A DNA stretch of 64,000 bases from Neoceratodus forsteri (Eukaryota; Chordata; Ceratodontiformes; Ceratodontidae). Shown piece by piece: positions 55,416 to 64,000 of the stretch; position 1 is the stretch's first letter, and each line of letters opens with the position of its first letter. The notes under the pieces are model-generated. The model saw nothing but the letters and a program-made list of their open reading frames with translations. It was not told the origin of the DNA and ran no database searches. Made by a program: the position numbers and the translations under genes. The DNA lies in contig CM057451.1 of NCBI GenBank assembly GCA_016271365.2, forward strand, positions 364,767,501 through 364,831,500, given 5' to 3'.

Positions 55416-57960
55416 CTAAGAGGCTAGGGAATTATGACAGAATTTGGAATCTAAGAAGGGGGACCAGATTAACGTGAATTTGACTAGTGTCCCTTGAGCA
55501 AAATGGGACAGCCTTTTGAATGTGGGAATCTGGGTCAAGTTTCTGAGTAATTCTCCCATGGTGGGACAGTCAGTTGTGCGCCACCTCCTTAGTAGCAATC
55601 TTTTAGCTTCGGCCCCCACTATTGTGATCCAGAGGGCCCCAGGGTCCATTCTGGTAGTTGAACCTGGAGTACAGCCTAGTAGGAGGAGAGGGGTGCCCAC
55701 TGGAGAGTGGGGAAAGCTTAATTGGACAAAGTTACTGATGGAAGACCAGAAAGGTGTTATTGAGGGGCAATTCCAGAGTATGTGGTAGAGGTGAGCTCCA
55801 GGGAGGCCACATCTCCAGCGTTTATCTTCTGAATTTAGACCCTGCTTGTGAAGCTTGGTGGGTGTATAGTACCACTGCAAGAGGGTCTTATTCATTAACA
55901 AGTGGGTTCTCCTATCCCTGCATGCCACATGGATTCTGGTCCCGCATCGGGACCATTGAGATAGAGAGATTGGCTTCCATATCTCCTGTTCCCATTGAGT
56001 TTTGGCCAGTAGGGTGGGGTCATTTTGGATGTACCTCATTGCTTGGTAGATGCTGCTAGCCTTGCCTCTATTGAACTGGTTCTTGACTGTAAGGATGGGA
56101 GAGGGCTGAAGGGATTCAGATGCCTTTCTAAGAATTTCTGATAGCTTGATCACATCTCTGATTTGGAGATATCTCCAAAAATGATTTGCTGGCAGTGAAT
56201 ATTGGTCTCTGAGTGCCTGAAAGGTGGCCATTACGGTTGTGCCTGGGATAAGAAGATCATGAACTTGAGTAATCCCCTGAGCTTCCCAAAGTTTTCAGTG
56301 AATAGGGGCACCCCTCCACCTTTACCACTGGGGTTCACCAAAGCAGCATGTTGGCCCATGGGGTTGGGGGTATTTGAAGGATTTTGTGCACTTTGGACTA
56401 GTAGGTCATTGAAAGCAGCATTGGGGGGTCCCAGCGCCTGGTGGGTGTCTTGGATCATAGAGAGCCATGGCCAGGGAAGGTGATCCCACCAGATTAGCCT
56501 CTAGACCCACCCAAAGTGGGGAGTGTGCAGTTTGGTTGGGAAATCATTTTGCCATCTGGGCAGATACAAATGCCATATGATATCCCTGAAACCAGGGGAG
56601 GCCCCAGCCTCCTCTGCTCCAGTGTTGCCTCAGTTTAAGTTTGCTGAGTCTGGGGGGATGTCCCTCCCATGAGCATCCTCCAATCATTTGGTTAATTTTT
56701 TGAAACCATTTTTGAGGGATGGACATGGGTGTGTGTGTGCCAGTAGGTACAGGAGCTTTGGTGCTAGCGTTAATTTGACAAAATTGATCTTTCCTGGTAG
56801 AGAAAGTCGGAGTGGTTTCCAGTGGTCAAGGTCTATTCTCATGTTGTTTATCAGGGATTTAAAATTAACACTGATCTGTTTTACTGGATCCGAGTGCAGG
56901 ACCACCCTCAATTATTTGATGCTATTAGGGGCCCAACTGAGGCCAAGGTCTGAGGCTGCTTTCAAAGTGCAGGCTCGATTTAAAGACATAACCTCCATTT
57001 TAGACTGGTTGACCTTGAGGCCTGAGGTCTTGACAAAGTTTCTAAGGATATCTAAAATCTTACGTAAGGATTGGGGGTGGTAGCTCGTGGTGATCAGTAA
57101 ATCATCCATGTTCAGGAAAGTTTTGAACGTATTGTTCCCCACCCTTATACCTGCTATCTCCTTGGCTTCCCTTATGGCAATAGCCAAGGTCTCAATTGCT
57201 AGTACAAACAACAGGGGAGAGAGGGGGCAGCCCTGTCTAGTGCCTTTCTAAAGCTGGAATGGGGGGGATACTGTCCTGTTGGTCAGGACTGATGCCAAGG
57301 GGGATCTGTACAACAGCTGAACCCAGCTTCTGAACAGATTCCCCACCCCCATCATCTCTAGCAGCCCCAACTAGTAAGGCCATTCAACACTGTTGAATGC
57401 CTTTTTGAAGTCTACTGCTAGGCCAACATTGGGGTTTCAGTTTTACGGGCTATGTGCATTAAGAAGGCCAGAGTTCTATGGTGCTCTGCTCCCAACCTAA
57501 CCTTAATAAACCCAGTCTGAGCAGGGTGTATCAGGTCCGGTAGAAGGGATTCCAGCCTGGAGGCCAGGACCTTAGCCAGGATCTTGGCTTCAGCATTTAT
57601 GAGAGAGATTGGACGGCAGTTGGCCAGTTGTAGGGGATTTTTGCCCTTCTTTGGTAGGACGGTAATCACCATCTCTCAGAGGGAATGCAGGAGCTCCCCT
57701 CAGCCATGCAGAATCTGAAAAGGCATGGAGTAAATATTGTGCCAAGTCCAAGTCGGGTAGCTGGTAAAAGTCAATGGGTAATTCATCTTTCTCAGGTGAC
57801 TTCCTGGAGTTTATGCTGTGGATGGCCGTGGCTATTTCTTCAACTGTTAGTGGGGCATCCAACTGGGTTGCCAGCTTAGTAGCCAGCCTTGGGACAGGGA
57901 AGCTGGTCAGGTAGCCCCTTATTGTCTTCTGGCTAGGAGGCTTAGGGGAGGAGTAGAGAG
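55416..57960 (-). pseudogene. L1 ORF2: RT and C-terminal domain
   Basis: The minus strand gives PLTVEEIATAIHSINSRKSP (57860), MVITVLPKKGKNPLQLANCR, and VDFKKAFNSVEWPY near 57415 (first catalytic Asp). GTRQGCPLSPLLFVLAIETL follows at about 57245-57185. The FADD box is changed to NMDD at 57101-57112, so both Asp remain but the first two residues are altered. The thumb runs to about 56500. A long 271-residue C-terminal frame (56231-55416) carries WRCGLPGAHLYHILWNCPSI and PFWSSI. Frame breaks occur near 57670, 57410, 56910 and 56680. The endonuclease domain is absent. Confidence 0.87.
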
Positions 57961-58389
57961 ACTCGTAAAAAAGTTGACATAGGAAGGTTGATATCCTTCT
58001 GTGATGTGACTCTCTCCTACACTGTTTTCCAGACTGTGGATATTTCTGGCTGCCTGCCTGCTTTTCAGGCAGTAGGCCAGGGGTCTGCCAGAGGGAATAT
58101 GTTGTGTCCCCTCTGAGTCAGCTGAATTCTGGCTCTTACTGTGGCTGTGGGATTGAATTCTAAGGGATTTGTCCAGGTGTGCACCCTCTGGTGCTTTAAT
58201 TCTGTGAGTCTTCTGATTTCTTCTGCCCTTCGGAGGGCTCACTGCCAGCTGTGCCTTGAGAGTGGAGGGAGGTGTTGGTGGGTCTGGAACAGCCTGGGAG
58301 TGTAATGTCAGAGCTGAGCAATCTATACACTCAGCCCAAGGTGACTGGTGGTTGGGCCCGGAGATGTTTACTAGTCTGCCTTAGTTGAG

Positions 58390-59793
58390 TTTAGGGGCAT
58401 GCGAATGTAGGAATGCCTCCGCTGCCTCAGGAGCATCGAAGAATCTGGGTGAGCCATTGATTAGGACCTGGAGGGTAGCTGGGTAATGTAGTGAATATTC
58501 CAGCCCCAACTCTGCACATGCTCTGCGGGCAAGAGTGAAAGCCCTGTGCTAAGCTGAAAGCTCCTGTGAGAAATCGGCAAAAATCTGAATCCTGTCACCT
58601 CTATGTAAGAACCCTTTGCCCGGCACTCAACAGGATTGCCTCCCTGTCCCTGAAGTGCAGGAAGCAGGCTAGTATAGGCCTTGTAGCGCTCAAAAACCAC
58701 AGCAAAATGATGTCTTTTAATTAAAGAGATATGTAGTTGTAGTACATTTCTATTTTTTGTGGCTTGGGATATTTTCTTCCCCCCCTCCTTTTTTTCTCTT
58801 TCCAATTCCCCCTTCCCTGCCCCCCTTCCTGTTTTTCCTATTATGATTTCTTTATGTCTATCTCTTTAATTGTTGCTTCTAATTTGTGATTGGTTCACAT
58901 AATGTTATGTCTGGATTGGTTTAACACAACATGATGTCACTTATGACAAAAGGTATTTAAAGACACTTAAGCCTTGTTGTGATATTATACCCCATTGAAG
59001 GCACTCAGCCAAGGCGCTAGGGGTTCTCACAATTGGTGGAATAAAGACAACAACTGGTTGTATTTAATTATCATTTTGCTGTGGTTTTTGAGCTCTACGA
59101 TTTGGAGATATACTGGAGTTTTTGAGGGTTACCCTTAGTAGTGAACTCCTCTCAAGCATGAGCATAGGTATGGTGCATTTGGAACTTAGTATAGGCCTTG
59201 GTTGGCTCCCCAGGGGTGGTCTAGGGGGCAGCGATCTATGGGCGTGATCAATTTCCAAGCGACCTTCCTCTTGCCACCCCAGGAGTTCTGGCAGTTCCTT
59301 TTGTAAAAAGATGATCATGTCTGGCCCTTCTTCCCCCTCCGGGAACCCGAACAACCGCAAATTGTTTCTGCGGCTCCGGTTCTTGAGATCTTCCACCCAG
59401 TTTCATAGTTGGTGGAGGGCCTTATCTTGCTCTCGGATCTTGGCATCCATGCGGTGGATGGTATCGTTCTGATCCGCAAGGTGCTGTTCTGAGACATTTG
59501 TGTGATGGGACAAATCAAGAATGTCGGATGTGTTTTTTGCAGACATCTCTAATTTGTCCATTTTGCATCTCAAGACCACTGACATGTCCCTTATCTCTTT
59601 CAGGACGGGTTCCCCAGTCTGCAGCATTGTCACTGCCATGTCGGGGATCCGAGAGGATGGTAGACCATCCCTGCGTACCAGCTTCTGATTGAGCTGCCCA
59701 CAGATCTGATGATGTTTCCAAGGTAAGAGCAGTTCTATTAAATCCTGAGACTTGCAGTAGTCTGGTCGCTAGGTTTAACATACAATTCTCCAT
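58390..59793 (-). pseudogene. L1 ORF1, interrupted by a 416-bp insertion
   Basis: The N-terminal frame 59793-59515 and the overlapping 59639-59403 give a coiled-coil-like stretch (KEIRDMSVVLRCKMDKLEM). The RRM-like start MEDLKNRSRRNNLRLFGFPE is at 59396-59337, then IDHAHRSLPPRPP. At about 59098 an inserted element begins. Beyond it the C-terminal domain resumes in shifted frames: HFRDREAILLSAG near 58660, FADFSQELSA near 58580 and YPATLQVLINGSPRFFDAPE with AAEAFLHSHAPKLN ending near 58390. The combined length equals an ordinary L1 ORF1p, but it is broken. Confidence 0.78.
58683..59098. mobile_element. Unclassified 416-bp insertion with ~29-bp inverted ends
   Basis: The left end GTAGCGCTCAAAAACCACAGCAAAATGAT and the inverse of the right end GTAGAGCTCAAAAACCACAG...AAAATGAT differ at one position over 29 bases. 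The interior has a TATTTAAAG box near 58955 and AATAAAGAC near 59040. It splits the L1 ORF1 C-terminal domain. It has terminal inverted repeats like a MITE but also promoter/poly-A-like signals like a small LTR. No TSD is obvious. Confidence 0.62.
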
Positions 59794-59889
59794 GTGTATA
59801 TGGTTGTACTGGTCAGATATTTGGTTGGGTGCAGGGAGCTCATCGATTTAAGCTGCCATCTTCTTCAGCTCAGGCCACGCCCCCCCACA

Positions 59890-60690
59890 CACACACACAC
59901 CCAGGATATCACTTTTATGACTTTTCCCAACATTAAAAAAAAAATGGAAACAAGATGGCCGGCACATTAAGAATACATTTTTCTCATGAAAAAGATTACC
60001 CCCTACGAAACTAAATCTTTTTTTTTTGTATGGGCCAAATTCTTTTTTCGTATTAAACAGCTATCCAAAAGACTGTACTGAGCATGCTCAGAACTGAAAT
60101 TTAAAATCCTTGTAACTCTGGAGTGGATTAATTAAGCAATATACCATGACAGGGAGTGGGTATATTGGTGGATTTACCACGCCTGTTGTGGTTCAGTCAC
60201 AAGGTGCAGCTGAGTGATTTAACCACACCAGAAGTGGTAAATCCACCCATATGCCCACTCCCTGTCATGGTATATTGCTATTATAGAATGTTCAACTTGT
60301 TTTTTTGGTTTTATAGTAATCTAAAACTTTTACAGTGGGTATACTGGAGGATTTACCACAGTTATGTGATCTGTTTTGACCAATGAGGTTACAGGATTTT
60401 CATACCCCATTGTATAATATTTTTTTACCAAACCAGTAAAGGCACTACTGTGGCTTAAGCCCTTTCTACCCTGAACATTTTGCTATTCATGTCTCAGAAT
60501 CTACATGTCCAACTGGAATGAAACTTGGCAAGTCAAGAAATCATAGCCCTGAGACTTTTAATGCAAAATTTTGTGTAAATCCATTGAACAGTGACAAAGA
60601 TACTAAAGCTATTAAAGTGCAAAGTTAGGGGTTTAACATTAAACAACCTACTCAACCCTAACTATAATATATGCATTGGTCTGTCTCAAA
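59890..60690 (-). repeat. Repeat family Y, copy 2 (inverted relative to 44690-45880)
   Basis: Reverse-complemented blocks match copy 1: TAGTTAGGGTTGAGTAGG and TTTAATGTTAAACCCC (60625-60665), CTGAGCATGCTCAGTAC with TTTTGGATA (60066-60092), and GCCATCTTGTTTCCATTTTTTTT (59935-59960). The region 60130-60450 with its hairpin is absent from copy 1. A CA run at 59889-59903 borders the L1. Confidence 0.75.
60136..60278. repeat. 57-bp-arm hairpin
   Basis: GCAATATACCATGACAGGGA, GTGGGTATATTGGTGGATTT and ACCAC at 60136-60192 are mirrored at 60221-60278 with about six mismatches, leaving a 28-base loop. A third partial copy, GTGGGTATACTGGAGGATTT then ACCACA, lies at 60336-60361. Confidence 0.85.
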
Positions 60691-60702
60691 ATATGCATTT
60701 AT

Positions 60703-60703
60703 G

Positions 60704-60770
<67 letters not shown>
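60703..60770. repeat. (GATA)n(GACA)n microsatellite
   Basis: About 12 GATA/ATAG units are followed by five GACA units. The frame rich in S, Y, L and I on the minus strand is just the translated repeat. Confidence 0.92.
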
Positions 60771-60773
<3 letters not shown>

Positions 60774-60847
60774 GACAAGCAGAGTAGATAGATAAATAGG
60801 TACATAGAGTCACATTAATTTTTGTTGTGTTCTCTATTACACTTTGA

Positions 60848-61382
60848 GTCCTACAAATTCCATCCTGGGTCCCCTCCTCTTTTTTTTTTTCCTCTGAGCC
60901 CCCGCTTTGGACCCATCCACCCACCACCCCCATGCCTAGGCTTCACTGAGGGGGCTTCCCACTCCCTAAGGACATCACGGGCAAGCTCTGGATTACCCCC
61001 CCCCGGGGTCAGGGCCATGAGAGTGGGACCACCTAGCAGGCTTTGGAGGCAGTGGACAGTGGAGCAGAGCAGGGTCATCATTCCAGGGGTCATCATTTTT
61101 CTGTTTTGCTTGCTTTCCCATGGGCATGGATGTGCAATAATGTCCAGTGTCCACCCCGCCCCCCTGACATACTGGTGCCAGTTGCTGCGGTGCCCCTGGC
61201 CTCCACCTAGGGTCCGTCAAGCATTGGATGCTCTTCCCCTTCCTCTCCCTGGAAAAGGAGAGCAGTCCCCAGGATGCTCAATCCTTCTCCCCTGGCTGGC
61301 CCTTCAACTCTCCGGGTCCATTCCTGAACCCAGGTCATCAGTGTCGCAACCAGAAATCTAACCGCTGTGCCGACGGACTGTC
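60848..61382 (-). mobile_element. Long tRNA-derived SINE (copy 2)
   Basis: On the minus strand: GTCGGCACAGCGGTTAGATT (box A region, 61376-61357) and GACCTGGGTTCAGGAATGG (box B, about 61336-61318) form a good tRNA-like head. The body shares TTGAGCATCCT and a CT...CC..GGGAGAGG stretch with copy 1 at 682-1284. It ends near 60848 (GGACTCAAAGTGTAATAG). The head looks better preserved than that of copy 1. TSD not clear. Confidence 0.7.
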
Positions 61383-61389
61383 TCGGGCT

Positions 61390-61560
61390 CTCTCCTATTT
61401 TCGGTCTTCATAAATAATTTCCCTAGTTCCTTAACCTACTTTAATAACTGTCATCTTCTCCTCTGTATTCTCCTATGTATCCCAGGTCCATCCTGTAAAT
61501 GAGCTTGTCTCAATGATGTTCTGCCTGGCAAAATAAAGATTTTGATTGATTGATTGATTG
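61390..61560 (+). mobile_element. L2-type LINE 3' tail
   Basis: CAGGTCCATCCTGTAAATGA, then TGCCTGGCAAAATAAAGATT and (TTGA)n, corresponds to the tail at 37684-37895. The ATTG repeat slippage end is typical of L2. Confidence 0.82.
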
Positions 61561-61561
61561 A

Positions 61562-62060
61562 TTATTTTCACTATCTTCCATTGAGCAGCCCTTAACTTCC
61601 TCAATGTTCAGATTTGGTTCTTTACCACCCAGCTACCTATGAATCATAAGAAAACTGTTTTTATGCAACTTGGCTCCTGCCATTGGCTGAGATCTTCCCT
61701 ACTCCCTATGAAAATTCACTCAGTCTGGGGACCTCATTGACTCTGTAATATCTCACAAATACATCAGCTTACTTCTTGATCAACACCGTAACTATTCTCT
61801 ACACATAAATTGCATTGCAGCAAAGTGTTTCACCAAACTTGGCACTCTATACACAGTGTACAGCTGCCTCCCACTCAGCACCAAGAAATATGTAGTCAAC
61901 TGATTGATATTTCCCTTGTTAGGCTACGGTGACATAGTTTTCTCTGGAGCCTCCAACACTGCCTTATCCAACCCCCCTCTCCCCCCCTTCAATGCCCTTT
62001 GTAGATTTGTAGTGGTCTGGCTTCCCCAAACTCATCATTGTACTATGTACAGTACAAAGA
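61562..62060 (+). pseudogene. L2-type LINE RT C-terminal part
   Basis: Translated pieces in shifting frames give NHKKTVFMQLGS, then GDLIDSVISHKYISLLLDQ, HINCIAAKCFTKLGTLYTVY and LGYGDIVFSGASNTALSN with FNALCRFVV. This is the region after the RT active site (thumb, YLG-equivalent and the LDYGD block). It lies right behind another L2's tail, so it is a separate copy, 5'-truncated after the FADD box. Confidence 0.72.
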
Positions 62061-63329
62061 GATAGGCTGGCCTCTATTCTACATAGCAATCCCTCCACAA
62101 TGCCCTGTTGGGGGCCAAATATTGGGGGAATAAATTACAGGGCTATTGCAATGATATTTTATCCCCTTTATTAATCCCACCTATTCTTTATGCTTGGAGG
62201 ATTGCAATAGATTCTGTATCCCTCAGTGCAGGCTCTAAGTGAGGGAAGCCTCAGTCAGGTACAGACTTGTTAACATGGAATAGCTTCTCTTGCATATGTA
62301 GCACCTCCCCCAGTTCCAACTACATTAGGACCCTAATTAAGGAGCCCTTAAAGACTCCACTGCTATCCTAACTGCCACAAGGTGGCCTCTAGTCTTAGCC
62401 CCAGGGTGCTATAAATACTGTATCCTGCCTGGGTACAACTGGCCTGACCATTCCAAAATTGTTGGATACCCCAGCTAGATATCTGGCCCTGTCCTATGTA
62501 TACATGTATTATGTGAGTCTGTTTCTACTTTGTATAAATTTGTGATGTACTCTTTCTTCACCAGAACCTTGTAAATAGTCCCCGATGTATTCTCTTAGCA
62601 CATATTGCTTTCCTTTTGTCGTACCCAGTTCAAGAATAGATTGGATAAATACTGTACATACATGAATCAGAAATCATGAAATATTACCACTGAATTCTTG
62701 AGCGTCAGTTTGTATGGGTGCACACCTTTTTCTGTTCTATCATCCACAGCATGATCCATAGTTCCGAAAATCAAATCACAGCTCTAGCTGTTCAGAGTGT
62801 GCACGGAATAACGGAACAGAAGCAAAATGAAAAAATATCAGCACCACTCCAGGTTCTGCACATAACACTTTTACATTTATTGAAACGGACACCGACAACA
62901 ACAACCGATACTCATAGTATACTGTGGCTTTCTTTTATTGCATACTCTGCTTTGTTTGTTATGTAATAGATCGCAGGAGCACCCCTGACCAATCACAGTA
63001 CTTCCTTCAGTTGTGCATGAGGTACTCTTTTTACTGTAAGAGTATCTCACGTCCTGAGCCACTGTAACGGGCTTCTCACTGACCGCTTGTACCTCAACAT
63101 TTTAAATAAAAAAAAAAAAAGATTTTGTGTTTTAAAAAGTTAGCGATCTACAATAATTGTATGGGTCCATTTGGAGGTTCTCTTATGGATATGAGTGTCA
63201 CCACTTGCTTCCTTAGGACCACAGAACTATTTACCTTAGGTTTTCAGTCCTCTGGTCCTGAGAACATCTGAGGTGACATTCTTATATCAGAGGCCTTCCA
63301 ACCAAACTGATAAACTTTATACATTATCC
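62061..63329. other. No gene recognised; possible LTR-like and A-rich segments
   Basis: TGTTGGGGGCCAAATATTGG at 62104 and GCTATAAATACTGTATCCTG at 62409 are promoter- or LTR-like words without a definable element. An A-run ends at 63120. The short frames have no domain signal. Confidence 0.3.
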
Positions 63330-63430
63330 CTGATGTTCCCTATACCTCCACCCCAGGTCACAACTGAAAACAAGCCTGTCTTGACTCTGCGTGTTACCTG
63401 GTAAAATATGTTTCAAATAAATAAGTGCAT
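63330..63430 (+). mobile_element. LINE 3' tail (L2-like)
   Basis: CTGCGTGTTACCTGGTAAAA then ATGTTTCAAATAAATAAG resembles the L2 tails at 37684 and 61390. Only the last 80-100 bases are recognisable. Confidence 0.55.
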
Positions 63431-63454
63431 ATATACATAAATAATATAAATATG

Positions 63455-63760
63455 TTATACAGGGACTTGAAGCTGGAAGGGGCAGACTTAGCGGGGATAT
63501 GAGAAAATATTTCTTCACAGAAATGGGGAGGATGCCTGGAACCACCTCCCAGCAGAGGTGGTGGGTACCAAAATAGTAGCAGGTTTCAGACAAGCATGGG
63601 ATAGGCACAGGGGGACCTTAGTGACAGGGCTGAGGAGGGTAAGGCCGGAGATCAGCTAAGATCTACAGTTGCACAGTAGGTAGGGATTTTAGGGCAGACT
63701 GGGTGGGCCAGGAGGTCCTTTTCTGCTGACAGCTTCTATGCTTCTACGTTTTTCTCCATA
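63455..63760 (+). mobile_element. CR1 3'-end fragment
   Basis: ATATTTCTTCACAGAAATGG, ATGCCTGGAACCACCTCCCA, CAAGCATGGGATAGGCACAG and AGGTCCTTTTCTGCTGACAG, then CTTCTATGCTTCTACG, match the terminal 300 bases of CR1 (C-terminal VVDAWN-type remnant and 3' UTR). Confidence 0.85.
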
Positions 63761-63798
63761 GCATCCATTATCAGTTATTTCCCTATATGCCCCTGCCA

Positions 63799-63900
63799 CA
63801 ATTAAAGTTTCATACCTCCGCAAATAAATCAATTAAAGTTGTATACCTCAGTAATTTAAGCTGTATACCGTACCTCAACAAATAAAGCTATATACCTCTG
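63799..63900. repeat. Minisatellite of ~26-30-bp units
   Basis: The unit AATTAAAGTTTCATACCTCC, followed by GCAAATAAATC, recurs four times with variation (AATTAAAGTTGTATACCTCA; AAGCTGTATACCGTACCTCA; AAGCTATATACCTCTG). Confidence 0.8.
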
Positions 63901-64000
63901 GGAAAAGAACCCATAGAACAACATTGCAAAGTCCAAAACAAACAAAGTAGTGACCAGTTACGACAGTTAGCACATAATTTATCAAATCTGCTATACCAAT

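Larger units (their letters stand above)
55148..59885 (-). mobile_element. L1-type LINE, minus strand, internally deleted
   Basis: On the minus strand the element opens near 59885 with a G/C-rich leader ending GAGCTGAAGAAGATGGCAGC and ends with a poly-A (T run at 55148-55157 on plus). ORF1 (59793 to about 58390) and the RT-to-C-terminus part of ORF2 (about 57960 to 55416) are recognisable. The roughly 700 bases for the endonuclease are missing between them, and an unclassified 416-bp element sits in ORF1. Matching repeat motifs on both sides show it was inserted in family Y copy 2. A TSD is not certain (GGTATC / GGATATC). Confidence 0.86.

Noticed and set aside
60658..60933. 91-residue minus-strand frame with SIYLSIYLSI repeats
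   Set aside because: Translation of the GATA/GACA microsatellite.
62100..62640. Possible solo LTR starting TGTTGGGGGCC
   Set aside because: No matching CA end, TSD or partner copy could be defined in the window.

Overview
The window is eukaryotic, non-coding and almost wholly made of interspersed repeats. I found no convincing host protein-coding exon, tRNA gene or rRNA gene. The repeat set is L1-, L2- and CR1-type LINEs with long recognisable coding remnants, a DIRS tyrosine-recombinase retrotransposon, an element with Ngaro-style split direct repeats, hAT transposase remains, tRNA-derived SINEs, and several foldback or satellite repeats. This suggests a large non-mammalian tetrapod genome. 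DIRS elements together with active-looking CR1 and L1 fit an amphibian, and a caecilian is my best guess, but that is inference from TE composition only.

Layout. 1-3.5 kb: minus-strand L2-type endonuclease fragment, a ~580-bp tRNA-derived SINE with a 13-bp target-site duplication (TSD), and the 3' third of an L1. 3.5-4.35 kb: unclassified LTR-like sequence. 4.35-22.1 kb: one long inverted-repeat (foldback) element. Its left arm was split by a full-length L1 (5.18-10.80 kb, clear TSD) and by a 5'-truncated L1 (11.40-20.73 kb). The second L1 was in turn split inside its endonuclease by a 5.7-kb DIRS element (11.69-17.38 kb) that keeps its terminal inverted repeats and the internal complementary region. 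The right arm carries a MITE and a SINE/LINE tail. 22.1-24.3 kb: minus-strand L2-type LINE. 24.6-28.4 kb: CR1 interrupted by a 1.54-kb solo-LTR-like insertion with a 4-bp TSD. 28.9-37.9 kb: one L2-type LINE with a 2A-like motif near its start. It was split by a split-direct-repeat element (29.78-33.26 kb, itself carrying a 510-bp insertion with a 12-bp TSD) and by a CR1 (35.27-37.68 kb). 37.9-39.1 kb: a 247-bp hairpin and an L1 3' end. 39.6-40.9 kb: another L2. 41.2-42.6 kb: tandem repeats, including a ~298-bp satellite of palindromic monomers. 43-46 kb: CR1 tail, MIR-like SINE, L2 tail and a recent ~494-bp tandem duplication. 48.3-50.7 kb: minus-strand CR1 with its reverse-transcriptase core replaced. 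52.1-54 kb: minus-strand hAT transposase remnant. 54.3-60.7 kb: a repeat full of palindromic motifs, split by a minus-strand L1 lacking its endonuclease. 60.7-64 kb: microsatellite, second copy of the long SINE, L2 and CR1 ends, and a 26-30-bp minisatellite.

The sequence supports a relative chronology rather than a pathway: each nested insertion is younger than its host. The coding remnants are decayed by stops and frameshifts. The L1 ORF1 at 5.3-6.4 kb is the only long, fully open and recognisable coding frame. Percentages and boundaries are judged by eye, and element edges are approximate unless a TSD is given.
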